Origin: Panax quinquefolius
Lineage: Eukaryota; Streptophyta; Magnoliopsida; Apiales; Araliaceae
NCBI GenBank assembly: GCA_020205615.1
Contig: JAINUW010000512.1
Span: 806,001 to 870,000 of the forward strand
Length of the DNA: 64,000 nucleotides
Direction of reading: 5' to 3'
In this document: piece by piece, positions 12,631 to 23,099 of the stretch
How the letters are laid out: every line of letters starts with the position of its first letter
Position numbering within the stretch: position 1 is the stretch's first letter
Notes under the pieces: generated by a model
The model's database searches: none
The model's input: the letters and a program-made list of their open reading frames with translations, nothing else
Told to the model about the DNA's origin: nothing
Made by a program: the position numbers and the translations under genes

Positions 12631-13358
12631 TGTGAGACCCCAGATTTTATCAATAAAGATTTAAATTTTGTTGAAATAATTTTTTAATATTATGGTGTGA
12701 ATTTAAGATAATATTATAGTTGTAAGGTAGTATTTATAAATTTTGCAAAAGTATGCAAGTGGTTATATTATATTCGATTGATTGGGGAATATATTGGTTT
12801 AGTTAGGGAATATTCAGACAACTACTCAATCATTGGTGGACCCCATAATGTAATTATCCGGATTGAAAACGACAAAAATATTTTATTGAAATAACGGCGG
12901 AAGTTTTACCGTTGATATCTTGTTGAACTACTTCGGTAGTAAAAATACGATGAATACGCGTGGTTGCACAAGAAGACACCTGTATTGATTATTGATGCTT
13001 TGTGAGAAGTCACTCGGTTTGATTCCATTATTGTCGATTAATAATATGAATTATTATAAGAATAATGACGCTTTTGTTTTATTCAGTATTATTAACGTAA
13101 TAAAATGTAAACATCTTTTATATAAAATGAATACTTTATTAAAGTTATTCTATAAATAGAATATATTATATTTTATTATGCATAGTGTTGCATAGTGTTT
13201 TGCATAGTGTTGCATAGTGTTTGCATAGTAAAATGTTTTTATATAAATAGAATATATTATATTTTATTTAAAAGATTTTGCTTTAAATATGGACCGTCAG
13301 ATTAAAGTAAATCAATCTGGACCGATTCATGGATTAATTCTTATGCATTCCATTTTCC

Positions 13359-13366
13359 TATAAATA
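13359..13366 (+). promoter_or_regulatory. LTR TATA box, element A 5' LTR
   Basis: TATAAATA sits about 730 bp into the LTR and is conserved in the 3' LTR (19068-19075) and in both LTRs of element C. It is followed by a CATTCCTTCATTATT stretch where transcription would start. Placement by position and conservation only. Confidence 0.6.
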
Positions 13367-13559
13367 AGCTCATTCCTTCATTATTTTCTTATTTAATTCA
13401 TTGAAACTCTAGAGAGAGAAATTATAGAGAGAAGCTATAGAGAGAAAATTATAGAAAGAAGAAGAGTATTCTGCTACTTCACTTTGCCAATATTCAGTTC
13501 TTCTAAGGTAGGGAATATTATTTGTTTGTAAAAGTAAAGGGGGTGTTATTCTTTCTTCT

Positions 13560-14060
13560 TGAAGAGAACTTCATTATTCCATTCACTATTATTACATTGG
13601 AATAACACCGTAAAAAGTGGCATACCCTATACATAACTCAGTATATGCCAGCATACCCTATACTTGGTGAAATCCTTATGTTATTCCATTGCTTATTATT
13701 CATTGGAATAACTTTGTATAATGATTTACCTATACTTGGTGACATTCTTCTATTATTCTCATTGGAACATCACATGCGTGTGTTTTACAGGACCTGGTTC
13801 CGCTTTTTATTATTACATTGGAACATCTTGCATCATGTGTTTTACACGGGACTGGTTAAAATCTTTATCATTACATTGGAATATCCTATCTCATGTGTTT
13901 TACAACCGGATCTGGTTCCATCTTTATTATTCTCATTGGAACATCCGCTTGTGTGAATTTCACCGACTCGTTCCGTTATTATTATTACATTGGAATAACT
14001 CGCTCATGCTGGCACTGCATGCATGGTGGTTTCTTTTGTTATTCCATTCTTTATTATACC
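13560..14060 (+). repeat. Degenerate tandem repeats in the LTR
   Basis: Roughly 60-bp units built from a TTATTACATTGGAACATC-like core, a variable 5-10 bases, then TGTGTTTTACAGGACTGG or a close variant and AAAATCTTTAT. About seven units are visible, and the same array occurs at about 19270-19720, 45785-46240 and 56145-56580. Open frames through it repeat peptides such as CVLQDW and are spurious. It lies downstream of the TATA box, so it would be in transcribed R/U5. Confidence 0.8.
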
Positions 14061-15062
14061 CGGTTGGTTAAAACTTTGACTTCTATACTCCATGAAATTA
14101 GTAGAATATCCTTGATATTTGCGTTTCATCCGATATCTTTTCATGGAAATATTCTTCCGATCATTCTTGAATTTTACTCTAAATAAAGATCATGTTGACA
14201 ATTTGGGCGTTAATAATTCATGGATTAAATAATTCTTGAACTTGTTTTATTGAATTATTATGTCATTGTCATCATCCTCATGTTATATTATGTTATCTTT
14301 TCGCTTACGTGCATTGATGAACTTAGTATGATTATGACCGGGGATCATTCGGTATAATCTCGGCTTGTTATAAATGATGTGATAAAAGTCCTCGATGGGC
14401 TGTAATGCACGATTGATGGATAGTTTTGGTATGATTATGACGGGGTGATTCGGTATAGATAGTCGTGACCATTGATAATTTGATGAAAATCCTTGGCCGT
14501 GTGTGCAGGATGATTAGATGTGGTGGTTTATTTAAAATTTGAGTCTCAAATGATAAAAAATTGATGAAAATCTTTTAAAACCTAAAAGGCAGTAGACTTT
14601 ATTTTCTACTTGACTCTTTTAATGGATTGCATATTCAGCTGCAGATTAAACTGGTTGTCTATTGTATTTTATCGGTTTAACCTTTATTGAAGGCTAATGA
14701 TAATTTATTCGCATTATCTTAGTCATAATATTTCTTCTTTGGGCTAGTTGAGCTCACCCTTTCTTTCTTTCTTCTCTTGAAATGAGAACATATAATTTGG
14801 GACAGTCGGGGAAGCGGAGTAATGGTCCGGAGGATAGCAATAGTAGTCCTCACTATTATGCGTGAAATAGTGTGATAATAGTTGTAATGAGGACTCCTTT
14901 TGAGTTTGTATAATATCTAGTAGACAATATTTGTATTCAAACTCACGGTTTATGTCGATATGCATACCTACGTTATATTAGTAAGTTGTATTTGAATTTA
15001 TGTACCATGTAAGTGGCGACCCAAGATGGGTGACGTATACCTAATTTTGGGGGCGTCACAGT

Positions 15063-15073
15063 TGGTATCGAGC
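15063..15073 (+). other. Primer binding site, element A
   Basis: TGGTATCGAGC lies 2 bp after the 5' LTR and differs by one missing base from TGGTATCAGAGC, the complement of the 3' end of plant initiator tRNA-Met used by many plant Ty3/gypsy elements. The same sequence is present in elements B and C. Confidence 0.8.
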
Positions 15074-15239
15074 TTAGGGATATGATCCCCTGGCTAAGAG
15101 GTGAGAATAGTACTAGGAGGGGAGAGACGGGTAATACCTTCGCTAGAATGACCTACCTAAGTTTATGTGCTATTTTATTGGCTCATCGAGAATATAGGGA
15201 TAATTTGTTACATGTCAATTAACCCTTGTTTTGTGTGAT

Positions 15240-16404
15240 GTTTGAGAATGGCATCCGAAAAATGAAATAAGCAATGAAGCACATGAAAGTGTTGATTCAA
15301 ACTCAAACAAAAGGTAACGACCAACAACACGATAATAATCATATTGGTGGCAATTAATTTATCGAACAATGATAACCATCGGGGAAATTATCATGCTAAG
15401 AATGGTAACCACTTGGTGGTAATCATGGCAAAGATAATAGAAGTGGAAATTTCAAGAAGAGAAGGTCATTTAGCTCGATTTTTGTCGTATAGTGAAGTCA
15501 AGTCCAAATTTGGGATAGTGGCACCAAAGGCGGATCTGAGACAAAACAAAGTCGGTGGGTTTCGGGAAGAGCGTTTTTCGTGACTTCTCAAAAGTGGGTA
15601 AACCAACGAAGTTAGCGGGTTAGTTAATTATAAATTCTTTGAAGTCTATACCTTATTAGATCTGGGGTTCTACCCATTATTTTATCTCTCTTGCTTTGCG
15701 TTCAACGTTTAAATTTAACTCCGAAGAAGTTAAACTTTGACTTATTGGTTGAAACTTCGTTAGTAGGAGCCTTCGTTATCGCTACTATTTTTAAATCTTG
15801 TTTAATTCAAATAAACACTTTCACGATCTTATCTCTTTGAAAATACTTGCCTTTGAGGTAATTTTTGAAAACGATTGATTAACTACTCATTATTCTTTTT
15901 GTAAGGTTGTTAGCTTTCATATTCCTAACCAACCCATTATCACTAATTCAAAGTAACCAAATCCTAAAGTTAATCCTTTGTTATATCAAGTTATAAGTAA
16001 AGAGTCCGATCCTTTCGTTGTTGACTTCCTTGTGTGGAATGCACTTGAAGCGGACTTTTCAGGCGACGTCGTGATGAAGATGGCAAGTTTATAGGTATCA
16101 TTGTGAGGTCTTTATCTAGGTTAAGGGATAGAAGTCACAGTTGGTATCAATGTGACGTCTTATCCAAGTCTTGGATGAGAGTCACAGCTTTTGAATGATA
16201 TTTCTATTATTAATAAATTTCTGGCGTATTCATGAAGACTTCTTAGCCTACTTAGAGCGTGAAATCGAATTTTGTATTGACCCCAGTACAAAAACCCATT
16301 TCTTAAACCCTCAAATATTTCTTCAACTAAAAGGATCTGTTTACGAGGATTATGATGAAAGTCATAATAAAAGCATTGGACTAATGAAAATCATGGGTAT
16401 ATGA
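15240..16404 (+). pseudogene. gag / protease / RT N-terminus relic of element A
   Basis: Broken in all frames. About 15245-15600 corresponds to gag. About 15640-15960 aligns in broken frames with the retroviral-type aspartic protease and following linker of element B; the active-site region reads LLDLG instead of the expected LLDSG. About 16200-16350 encodes EREIEFCID and further residues that align with the start of gypsy reverse transcriptase. Nothing corresponding to the palm domain with its YxDD motif follows. The relic shows that the family descends from a coding element. Confidence 0.65.
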
Positions 16405-16429
16405 AGTATTAGTAAGTGTTATAATGAGT

Positions 16430-18280
16430 TATGTTGGTTAGTATGTGAAAACATGAAAGTTTCTTAAAAATCACAAAGAGTTGAAAATCAGATTTTGGTG
16501 AAAAACGTAACATGAAATTCAATTGACCATATCTCCTATTATATTTTGAATTTTTGAATGTGGTCAAGTCCTAGAGTTAGATCTATGAGTTACCTAATTA
16601 ATCCAAGTGGAATTACTGGAAAAGGTGTTGTAGATTTTTGTGTGGACTGATTTTAGCAAAGGAGTGCAAAGCTGCAAAAACCGAAAAAGCTTCTGTCATG
16701 ATTTTAGAGAGGCTGTTTCGGCCACTTAAATTATGAGAAAAATTCTGGCCTTTTGGGACATGAAAGTATATGGTATAAAGTACCTCCTGTCCAAAAATGA
16801 GCTCATTCTGACTTAAAATGAGCAAGTTATGACTATTTCAATATTTAGGTTTTCCGATTTAAAAACGCTATAACCGGAGTTCTATAACTCCGATGACCAT
16901 GAAATTTAAACTGAAGCTCACGTTAACATGTGTAAGATCCTGCCAAGATTTGGGAATTTTGGAGTTAAACTTGAGGTAGCTAATTTCTTAAGGAATTAAT
17001 TAGAAATTGATTTTGAAAAATAGTAAATGAATTTTAAAATTCCGAGAAAATATATTTTCATTATGGGACTATATTATGCTAAATTCCAGAAAAGAAATAT
17101 TTTTGGGACTAATTTGGTATTTTTCATGAAAATAGTTTAGTTACTGAACATATGAGTTAAATATGTTATGTGAAAAGTAACAAAGTTGAAAATAGGATTT
17201 TATGGTAGAGAATCCTATATAGAGTATATGCATATTTTTTTTGATTGAGGATTTGATAATTGGTGATGATATTTTATGAGTATGGCATTTTTGAATGATT
17301 AAATGCATTATATGGTAAAAGCGTAAACAATTGAGATAAATTGTTTATAAATTTAAGAAGTGATTAAAATATTATTATAATATTAATGTTATTAGATTAT
17401 GAGATTATTAAGTGATTGATAACATGGGGATATTCTTGAATCTGAATAAATTATATTATAAATGTTTAATATTTATCCTTTATCTCATTTGATTGATTCT
17501 TTATATCATTATCCTCATGTTTTTTATATTATGTTGAAAGTCATACGTGGCAGTAGTGCATAGATGGACTTGGTATGATTATGACCACGGATTATTCGGT
17601 ATAATCATAACCAGTAATTGAATACACAATTATCTTTGGTAGTAGTGCATGGATAATTTGTGGTCGGATACTAATGAATACATAATTATCTTTGGTAGTA
17701 GTGCATGGATAATTTGTGGTCGTGATCTTAATGAATACACAATTATCTTTGGCCGTAGTGCATGGATAATTTGTGGTCGTGATCTTAATGAATACACAAT
17801 TATCTTTGGTAGTAGTGCATGGATAATTTATGGTCGTGATACTAATGAATACACGATTATCTTTGGTAGTAGTCATGGATAATTCGTGGTCGTGATACTA
17901 ATGAATATCCTTGGCCAGTAGTGCGGGGATGATTCGATGATATGGATTAATTATTGAAATGAGTCTCAAAGAATGAAATATTAATTCATGGATGTGGTAA
18001 AAGTCATCTTTAGTAGAGCATTGATAGACTTGGTATGATTATGACCACGGATTATTCGGGTATAATCATGGATCAGTAATTGAAAACACGAATATCCTTA
18101 AAGGTAGTGCATGGATAATTCATGGTTGTGATACTATTAAGTCGAGTCTCAAGATTATTGGTTTCTGATTGTATATCTTTGAATTGTAGTGCAAAGATGA
18201 ATTGTTAATGAATATCTTTGGTAGGATTGCAAAAATGAATTTAATGTTTTCGACGATAAAGGTATTCAAGGTATCCTCAC
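16430..18280 (+). repeat. LTR-derived block replacing pol in element A
   Basis: From about 17010 to 17460 this aligns closely with the reverse complement of 52480-52960 in solo LTR D, sharing for example AAATGAATTTTAAAATTC, TGGGACTATATTATGCTAAA and ATTAGATTATGAGATT. About 17520-18240 matches the D region at about 51650-52250 more loosely (GTGCAAAGATGAATT, GAATATCTTTGG). The same block occurs in element C at about 49210-50600 and 54586-55120. The 16860-16900 part (CCGGAGTTCTATAACTCCGA) is typical of non-coding plant gypsy DNA. No coding capacity. Confidence 0.7.
17620..17925 (+). repeat. 57-bp minisatellite in element A
   Basis: About five tandem units of 56-57 bp containing CATGGATAATTTGTGGTCGTG, AATGAATACACAATTATC and TTTGGTAGTAGTG; the CATGG starts fall at 17648, 17704, 17761, 17818 and 17874. 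Because 57 is a multiple of three, both strands show repetitive open frames (TTTKDNCVFI on the minus strand), which are artefacts. Element C carries the same array, split by solo LTR D. Confidence 0.9.
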
Positions 18281-18338
18281 CTCTTTATCATATCAGTCGC
18301 ATTCTAATTTTAGAGGCGAATTCCATAAGGAGGGAGAT
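18241..18338 (+). other. pol-terminus relic and polypurine tract of element A
   Basis: GGTATCCTCACC near 18270, then GAGGCGAATTCCATAAGGAG, matches the stop-codon region of pol in element B (GAGGACGAAATTTCATAAGG on its coding strand). AAGGAGGGAGAT at 18327-18338 immediately precedes the 3' LTR and is the expected polypurine tract for plus-strand priming. Confidence 0.75.
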
Positions 18339-20785
18339 TGTGAGACCCCAGATTTTATCAATAAAGATTTAAATTTTGTTGAAATAATTTTTTAATATTA
18401 TGGTGTGAATTTAAGATAATATTATAGTCGTGGGTAGTATTTATAAATTTTGCAAAGTATCTGAGTGGTTATATTATATTCGATTGGTTGGGAATATTCG
18501 GTTTAGCGGGGAATATTCGTATCAAACGGCTCAATCATTGGTGGACCCTAACGAAATAATTATTGCGGATTGAGAAAACGACAAAAATATTTTATTGAAA
18601 TAACGGCGGAAGTTTCACTGGTTGATCATTGTTGAACTACTCGGTAGTAAAAAGTACGATGAATACGTGTGGTTGCATAAGAAAGATTACCGGTATTGAT
18701 TATCGATGCTTATGTGAGAAGTCACCGGTTTGATTCCATTATTGTCGATTAATAATATGAATTATTATAAGCGATAATGACGTTTTGTTTTATTCGTATT
18801 ATTAACGTAATAAAGCGAAACATCTTTATATAAAGCGTAATACTTTATTAAAGTTATTCTATAAATAGAATATATTATATTTTATTATGCATAGTGTTGC
18901 GTAGTGTTTTGCATAGTGTTGCATAGTGTTTGCATAGTAAAATGTTTATATATTAATAGAATATATTATATTTTATTTAAAAGATTTTGCTTTAAATATG
19001 GACCGTCAGATTAAAGTAAATCAATACGGACTGATTCATGGATTAATTCTTATGCATTCCATTTTCCTATAAATAGAAGCTCATTCCTTCATTATTTTTC
19101 TTTTAATTCATTGAAACTAGAGAGAAATTATAGAGAGAAGTTTATAGAGAGAAAATTATAGAAAGAAGAAGAGTATTCTGCTACTTCACTTTGCCAATAT
19201 TGAGTTCTTCTAAGGTAGGGAATATTATTTATTGTATCTGTAAGGGTGTTATTCTTTCTTCTTGAAGAGAACTTCATTATTCCATTCACTATTATTACAT
19301 TGGAATAACTCGTAAAAGTGGCATACCCTATACATAACTTTGATATCGATGGCAGATACTACTATACTTGGTGAAATCCTTATGTTATTCCATTGCTTAT
19401 TATTACATTGGAATAACTTGTGATCTGCTTGATTTACCCTATACTTGGTGACATTCTTCTATTATTACATTGGAACATCCCATGCATGTGTTTTACACCG
19501 GACGGTTCCCGCTTTTTATTATTCTACATTGGACACATCACATGCGTGTGTTTTACAGGACTGGTTAAAATCTTTATCATTCTCATTGGAATATCCTATC
19601 ATGTGTTTTACACCGGATCCGGTTCCATCTTTATTATTACATTGGAACATCTGTCGGTGTGAATTTCACCGACTTTGGTTCCGTTATTATTATTCATTGG
19701 AATAACCCATCTATCTGAAATCGCATGCATGGTGGTTTCTTTTGTTATTCCATTCTTTATTATACCAGGTTAGTTAAAACTTTGACTTTATCTCCATGAA
19801 ATTAGTAGAATATCCTTGATATTTGCGTTTCATCCAAAGATATCTTTTCATGGAAATATTCTTCCGATCATTCTTGAATTTTACTCTCTAAATAAAGATA
19901 TCTCGTCGACAATTTGGACGTTAATAATTCATGGATTAAATAATTCTTGAACTTGTTTTATTGAATTATTATGTCATTGTCATCATCCTCATGTTATATT
20001 ATGTTATCTTTTCGCTTACGTCGCATAGATGAACTTAGTATGATTATGAATGAGGATCATTCGGTATAATCGTGGCTTGTTATAAATGATGTGATAAAAG
20101 TCCCTCGATTGGCACATGTAATGCGGTGATGGATAGTTTTTGGTATGATTATGACCAGGAGGTGATTCGGTATAGTCGTGACCATTGATAATTTGATGAA
20201 AATCCTTGGCCGTAGTGATACAGGATGATTAGATGTGGTGGTTTATTTATTGGTTCGAAGTCTCAAATGATAAAAAATTGATGAAAATCTTTTAAAACCT
20301 AAAAAGAAGTAGACTTTATTTTCTCTTGACTCTTTTAATGGATGCATATATCCAAAAGCTGATTAAACCGGTTTGTCTATTGTATTTTATCGGTTTAACT
20401 TATTTGTTGAAGGCTAATGATAATTTATTACGCATTATCTTAGTCGTAATATTTCTTCTTGGCTAGTTGAGCTCACCCTTTCTTTCATTTATTATCTTCG
20501 GAAATGAGAACATACATTTGAGACGAGTCGAGGAAGCGGAGTAATGGTCCAGAGGATAGCAATAGTAGTCCTCACTATTCAGTGAAATAGTGTGATAATA
20601 GTTGTAATGAGGACTCCTTTTGAGTTTGTATAATATCTAGTAAAACAATATTTGTATTCAAACTCATGATTTATGTCGTATTATACCTACGCGATTATAT
20701 TAGTAAAGTTGTATTTGAATTTATGTACCATAGTATAAGTGGCGACCAAGATGGGTGACGTATACCTAATTTTTGAGGCGTCACA
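18339..20785 (+). repeat. Element A 3' LTR
   Basis: 2447 bp, TGTGAGACC to GCGTCACA, colinear with the 5' LTR (same TATA box at 19068-19075, same repeat arrays). The pair differs at many sites, often by short insertions/deletions at or near expected CAG or CTG; I cannot give a trustworthy identity value by eye. Confidence 0.92.
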
Positions 20786-20907
20786 ATTAATTATTATTAT
20801 TTTAATTTTAATTTTAATTGTAATTTTATATTTTTAAAATGTAATAGTAAATATATTTTCTCATTTCTAAATAAAATAAAAAATTCAATTTATAATTAAA
20901 TTTATTA

Positions 20908-21165
20908 CTTCCTCCGTCCCAAGATAAAAGTCCTTATTACTATTTTGGGTTGTCCCATGTTAAATGTCCACTTTCTTTTAATAACCAAACTTTTACATAT
21001 TTTTTCTTATTATGCCCGTAACATTAAATATCTCATACATTTCTTATTCTAATTCTCTCTCCATATTTAATGATATTATTATAAATAATTTTATCATTTT
21101 ATTTCTCTTCTTAATATGTGTGAAAAATCCACCAAAATTTTTATCCTGGGACGGGACGGACGGAG
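20908..21165. mobile_element. Stowaway-type MITE 3
   Basis: Starts CTTCCTCCGTCCCAAGATAA and ends GGGACGGACGGAG, flanked by TA at 20906-20907 and 21166-21167. Length 258 bp. Same subfamily as 6857-7108 but inverted: the interior TTTAATAACCAAACTTTTAC is the reverse complement of sequence in that copy. Non-coding. Confidence 0.85.
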
Positions 21166-21337
21166 TACTATAAAATCCTTGTTTCAACTCAACCGCTAGA
21201 CTATCATGTGGCGCCTCATTCCATCCACGTCATTGAGCGGTAGGTCAGAGGTATTTATCCGGAGCAATCTTGTAATTTTCTTTTTGGGTCAGGCTCAAAA
21301 CCCACTAGAGTATTGTTATGCCTCCGAGTCCTTCTAC

Positions 21338-21613
21338 GGGGACAGCCCTAGGTCCAATTTTTTTTTCTTTTGACTCTTAAAAAGTTTATAATATTTATTT
21401 TAATTTATATTTATATATAATTCAGTAATTTATGTGTAATTTAAATATATATAAATAACAAGATTGTATCGTTTGTGTAACTCTGTTTTTTACATATATT
21501 CAAATTACACCTAAATCACTGAATTCTATAAAAATTTAAATTAAAATAAATATTATAAAATTTTTTAGATTCAACAAAAAAAAGTCCAATTTGCTGGTCC
21601 TAAAAAGCTGTCC
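21338..21613. mobile_element. Palindromic MITE, intact copy
   Basis: Two long imperfect inverted arms of about 115 bp: the left begins GGGGACAGCCCTAGGTCCAA and continues T-rich with TATAATATTTATTTTAATTT; the right ends with the complement TTGCTGGTCC...GCTGTCC. Both arms also contain a GAATTCAGTGATTTA-like motif, so the element could fold into a long hairpin and give rise to small RNAs if transcribed. Related to the interrupted element at 6813-7512. No duplication recognised. Confidence 0.65.
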
Positions 21614-21892
21614 GCTTGGACTTATTCTATGACTCCTGATAACAATTTTATGGATTGAGTTCCCATTATACTATTAGATCTCTCAAGGGAATGTTAGAAT
21701 TTAGTTGAAAGGATGGGGTTCCATCACCTTTTAAGTATGAATCATTGTCCTATATATATAAGTGAAATATATGAAGTAAATAAGTTGTCATTGATCATCT
21801 TGATAAGGTTTCACTTATTTCAGGAAGAGGTGCATATTGAATTTTGAAAACAATTATGTAAATTTTGGGTGGATATAAATTTTAAAATTATT

Positions 21893-21929
<37 letters not shown>

Positions 21930-22694
21930 GATCTAATTATAATTCTGCATTAAAACAATGAATACGTAACTGCAATACTATTTATTAATTTAATCACAAA
22001 ATACAACCAAACTTGGTTTGTCTAGGATGGTTGGGATGACCTATACTATAGTACTCAGTCCATGAATGTTTTTTATTTAGGTAAACTAGACTGTCTAGCT
22101 ATACCTTACATTTTTCTAAAACTAATGTGCTATATACATAGGCATAAGGTATCTTTGGTAACTTTTTTTAATTTTGTTTCTATATTTTCGTTTTTAGGTA
22201 TTTGAAATCAGTTACTGTTTGGTAACTGCTTTTGTATTGGAAAAAATCACCTAGTACATGCTTCTTTATTTTTTACTATAACGATTTCCAGCCATCAAAT
22301 CCTATCAACAACAAACGTTTTTTCATTTCTTTTATTTTTCCTCTTTTTTATACCAAACTTCTGATGATGGCAAAGCATTATTGACATAATGTGTTGTAGG
22401 AACAAGTACAAAAATGTTACTTATTGTAAGTGTTTTTTTATATGAGAATGATCCATAGCATGTATCTGGCAGAAGGAGGATTTACGCGGCTTGGCTTCCG
22501 GGTAAAATTCCGAAATTAAGATGGAATCGAAGTTCTGAGATTTAGAATATTTAAAACGTACGTGTGGTTTTCACTTTTCCGGGAGGAACAAAACACACCC
22601 ACACTGCGTTCGCTTGTTTAAATTGGAGTTTTGCCATTAATTCGTTGCTCGCACTATTAGTATCATCAGGGGGATATATTAAAGAATTAATAAG
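21614..22694. other. Upstream region of the small gene at 22695
   Basis: Contains a (TA)n microsatellite at about 21895-21926 and otherwise unremarkable AT-rich DNA. From about 22480 the sequence becomes less AT-biased (ACGTACGTGTGG, then CACACCCACACTGCG), probably promoter and 5' leader of the gene that follows. No TATA box could be assigned. Confidence 0.4.
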
Positions 22695-23063
22695 ATGGAG
22701 GTTAACAAGAAGAAGCCGCCATTGTTGACGCTTAAAGATATGGAAGGAATCCTAATTAAATCAAGTGCTACTCCCATGGATTTACTTGTAGCCGTAGCTT
22801 CTGTTGCTAAAAAACTATACTATTTCGAAAAGAACTCGTTGACTACCCAACAACAACAACAACAACTCTCGCCCAATAATATTTATTATTCCTTACCCCC
22901 CAAGAAATCCCAAGAGGCACCACTTGACCCCATTTATGATGGAGTATTCACATCGTCTGGCCTTTTTTCTTGTTCGAGGCGGCGGACAATGAAAAAGAAA
23001 TTCGATGATGATGAAGATGAAGAAGATGAAAATGTAAACCGGAGATCACTACTTACCCATTGA
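22695..23063 (+). CDS. Small unrecognised protein, 122 aa
   Basis: An ATG-to-stop frame with gene-like composition, distinct from the transposon frames around it. The first about 45 residues are predicted to be mostly helical (LLTLKDMEGILI, then DLLVAVASVAKKLYYFEK), followed by a polyglutamine stretch (QQQQQQ, about residues 52-57), a PPKKSQEAPLDPIYDGVF segment, a basic patch SRRRTMKKKF and an acidic DDDEDEEDE tail. No signal peptide or membrane helix. The basic/acidic tail suggests a nuclear or nucleic-acid-associated small plant protein, but I do not recognise the family. Repeat DNA begins within about 50-100 bp of the stop, so the original 3' end may have been displaced. It could also be the first exon of a longer gene, although the in-frame stop argues against that. 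Confidence 0.6.
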   Translation: MEVNKKKPPLLTLKDMEGILIKSSATPMDLLVAVASVAKKLYYFEKNSLTTQQQQQQLSPNNIYYSLPPKKSQEAPLDPIYDGVFTSSGLFSCSRRRTMKKKFDDDEDEEDENVNRRSLLTH

Positions 23064-23099
23064 AGAAAAGAGGGGTTATTTACTCCAAACCCATTGATC

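Larger units (their letters stand above)
12631..15060 (+). repeat. Element A 5' LTR
   Basis: 2430 bp, TGTGAGACC to GCGTCACA. Inside: a short GCATAGTGTT tandem motif at about 13183-13228, a TATAAATA box at 13359-13366 that probably marks the U3/R boundary, then GA-rich leader sequence and a series of degenerate ATTACATTGGAATA-type repeats (about 13560-14060). It aligns throughout with 18339-20785 and with both LTRs of element C, with many small insertions and deletions. Confidence 0.92.
12631..20785 (+). mobile_element. Retrotransposon A: complete non-autonomous Ty3/gypsy element
   Basis: 8155 bp bounded by two LTRs of about 2.43 kb, each starting TGTGAGACC and ending GCGTCACA, with a perfect 5-bp target duplication ATTAA. 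The internal 3.28 kb holds a PBS, relics of gag, protease and the reverse transcriptase N-terminus, then about 1.9 kb resembling the LTR of element D (50603-54580), including a 57-bp minisatellite, and finally a pol-terminus relic and polypurine tract. The reverse transcriptase core, RNase H and integrase are absent, so it must depend on a helper; B (36753-45746) has the same PBS and polypurine context and is the obvious relative. Element C is a second copy of this family. Confidence 0.92.

Noticed and set aside
13645..14186. Overlapping frames of 97-116 residues with repeated CVLQDW/SLEHP peptides
   Set aside because: They lie in the LTR repeat array, occur in all three frames, and recur at each LTR copy without frame conservation.
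17592..17882. Long repetitive open frames on both strands (TTTKDNCVFI and similar) suggesting a repeat protein
   Set aside because: They follow a 57-bp minisatellite inside a retrotransposon; the frame persists only because 57 is divisible by three, and the same happens in element C at 50402-50761.
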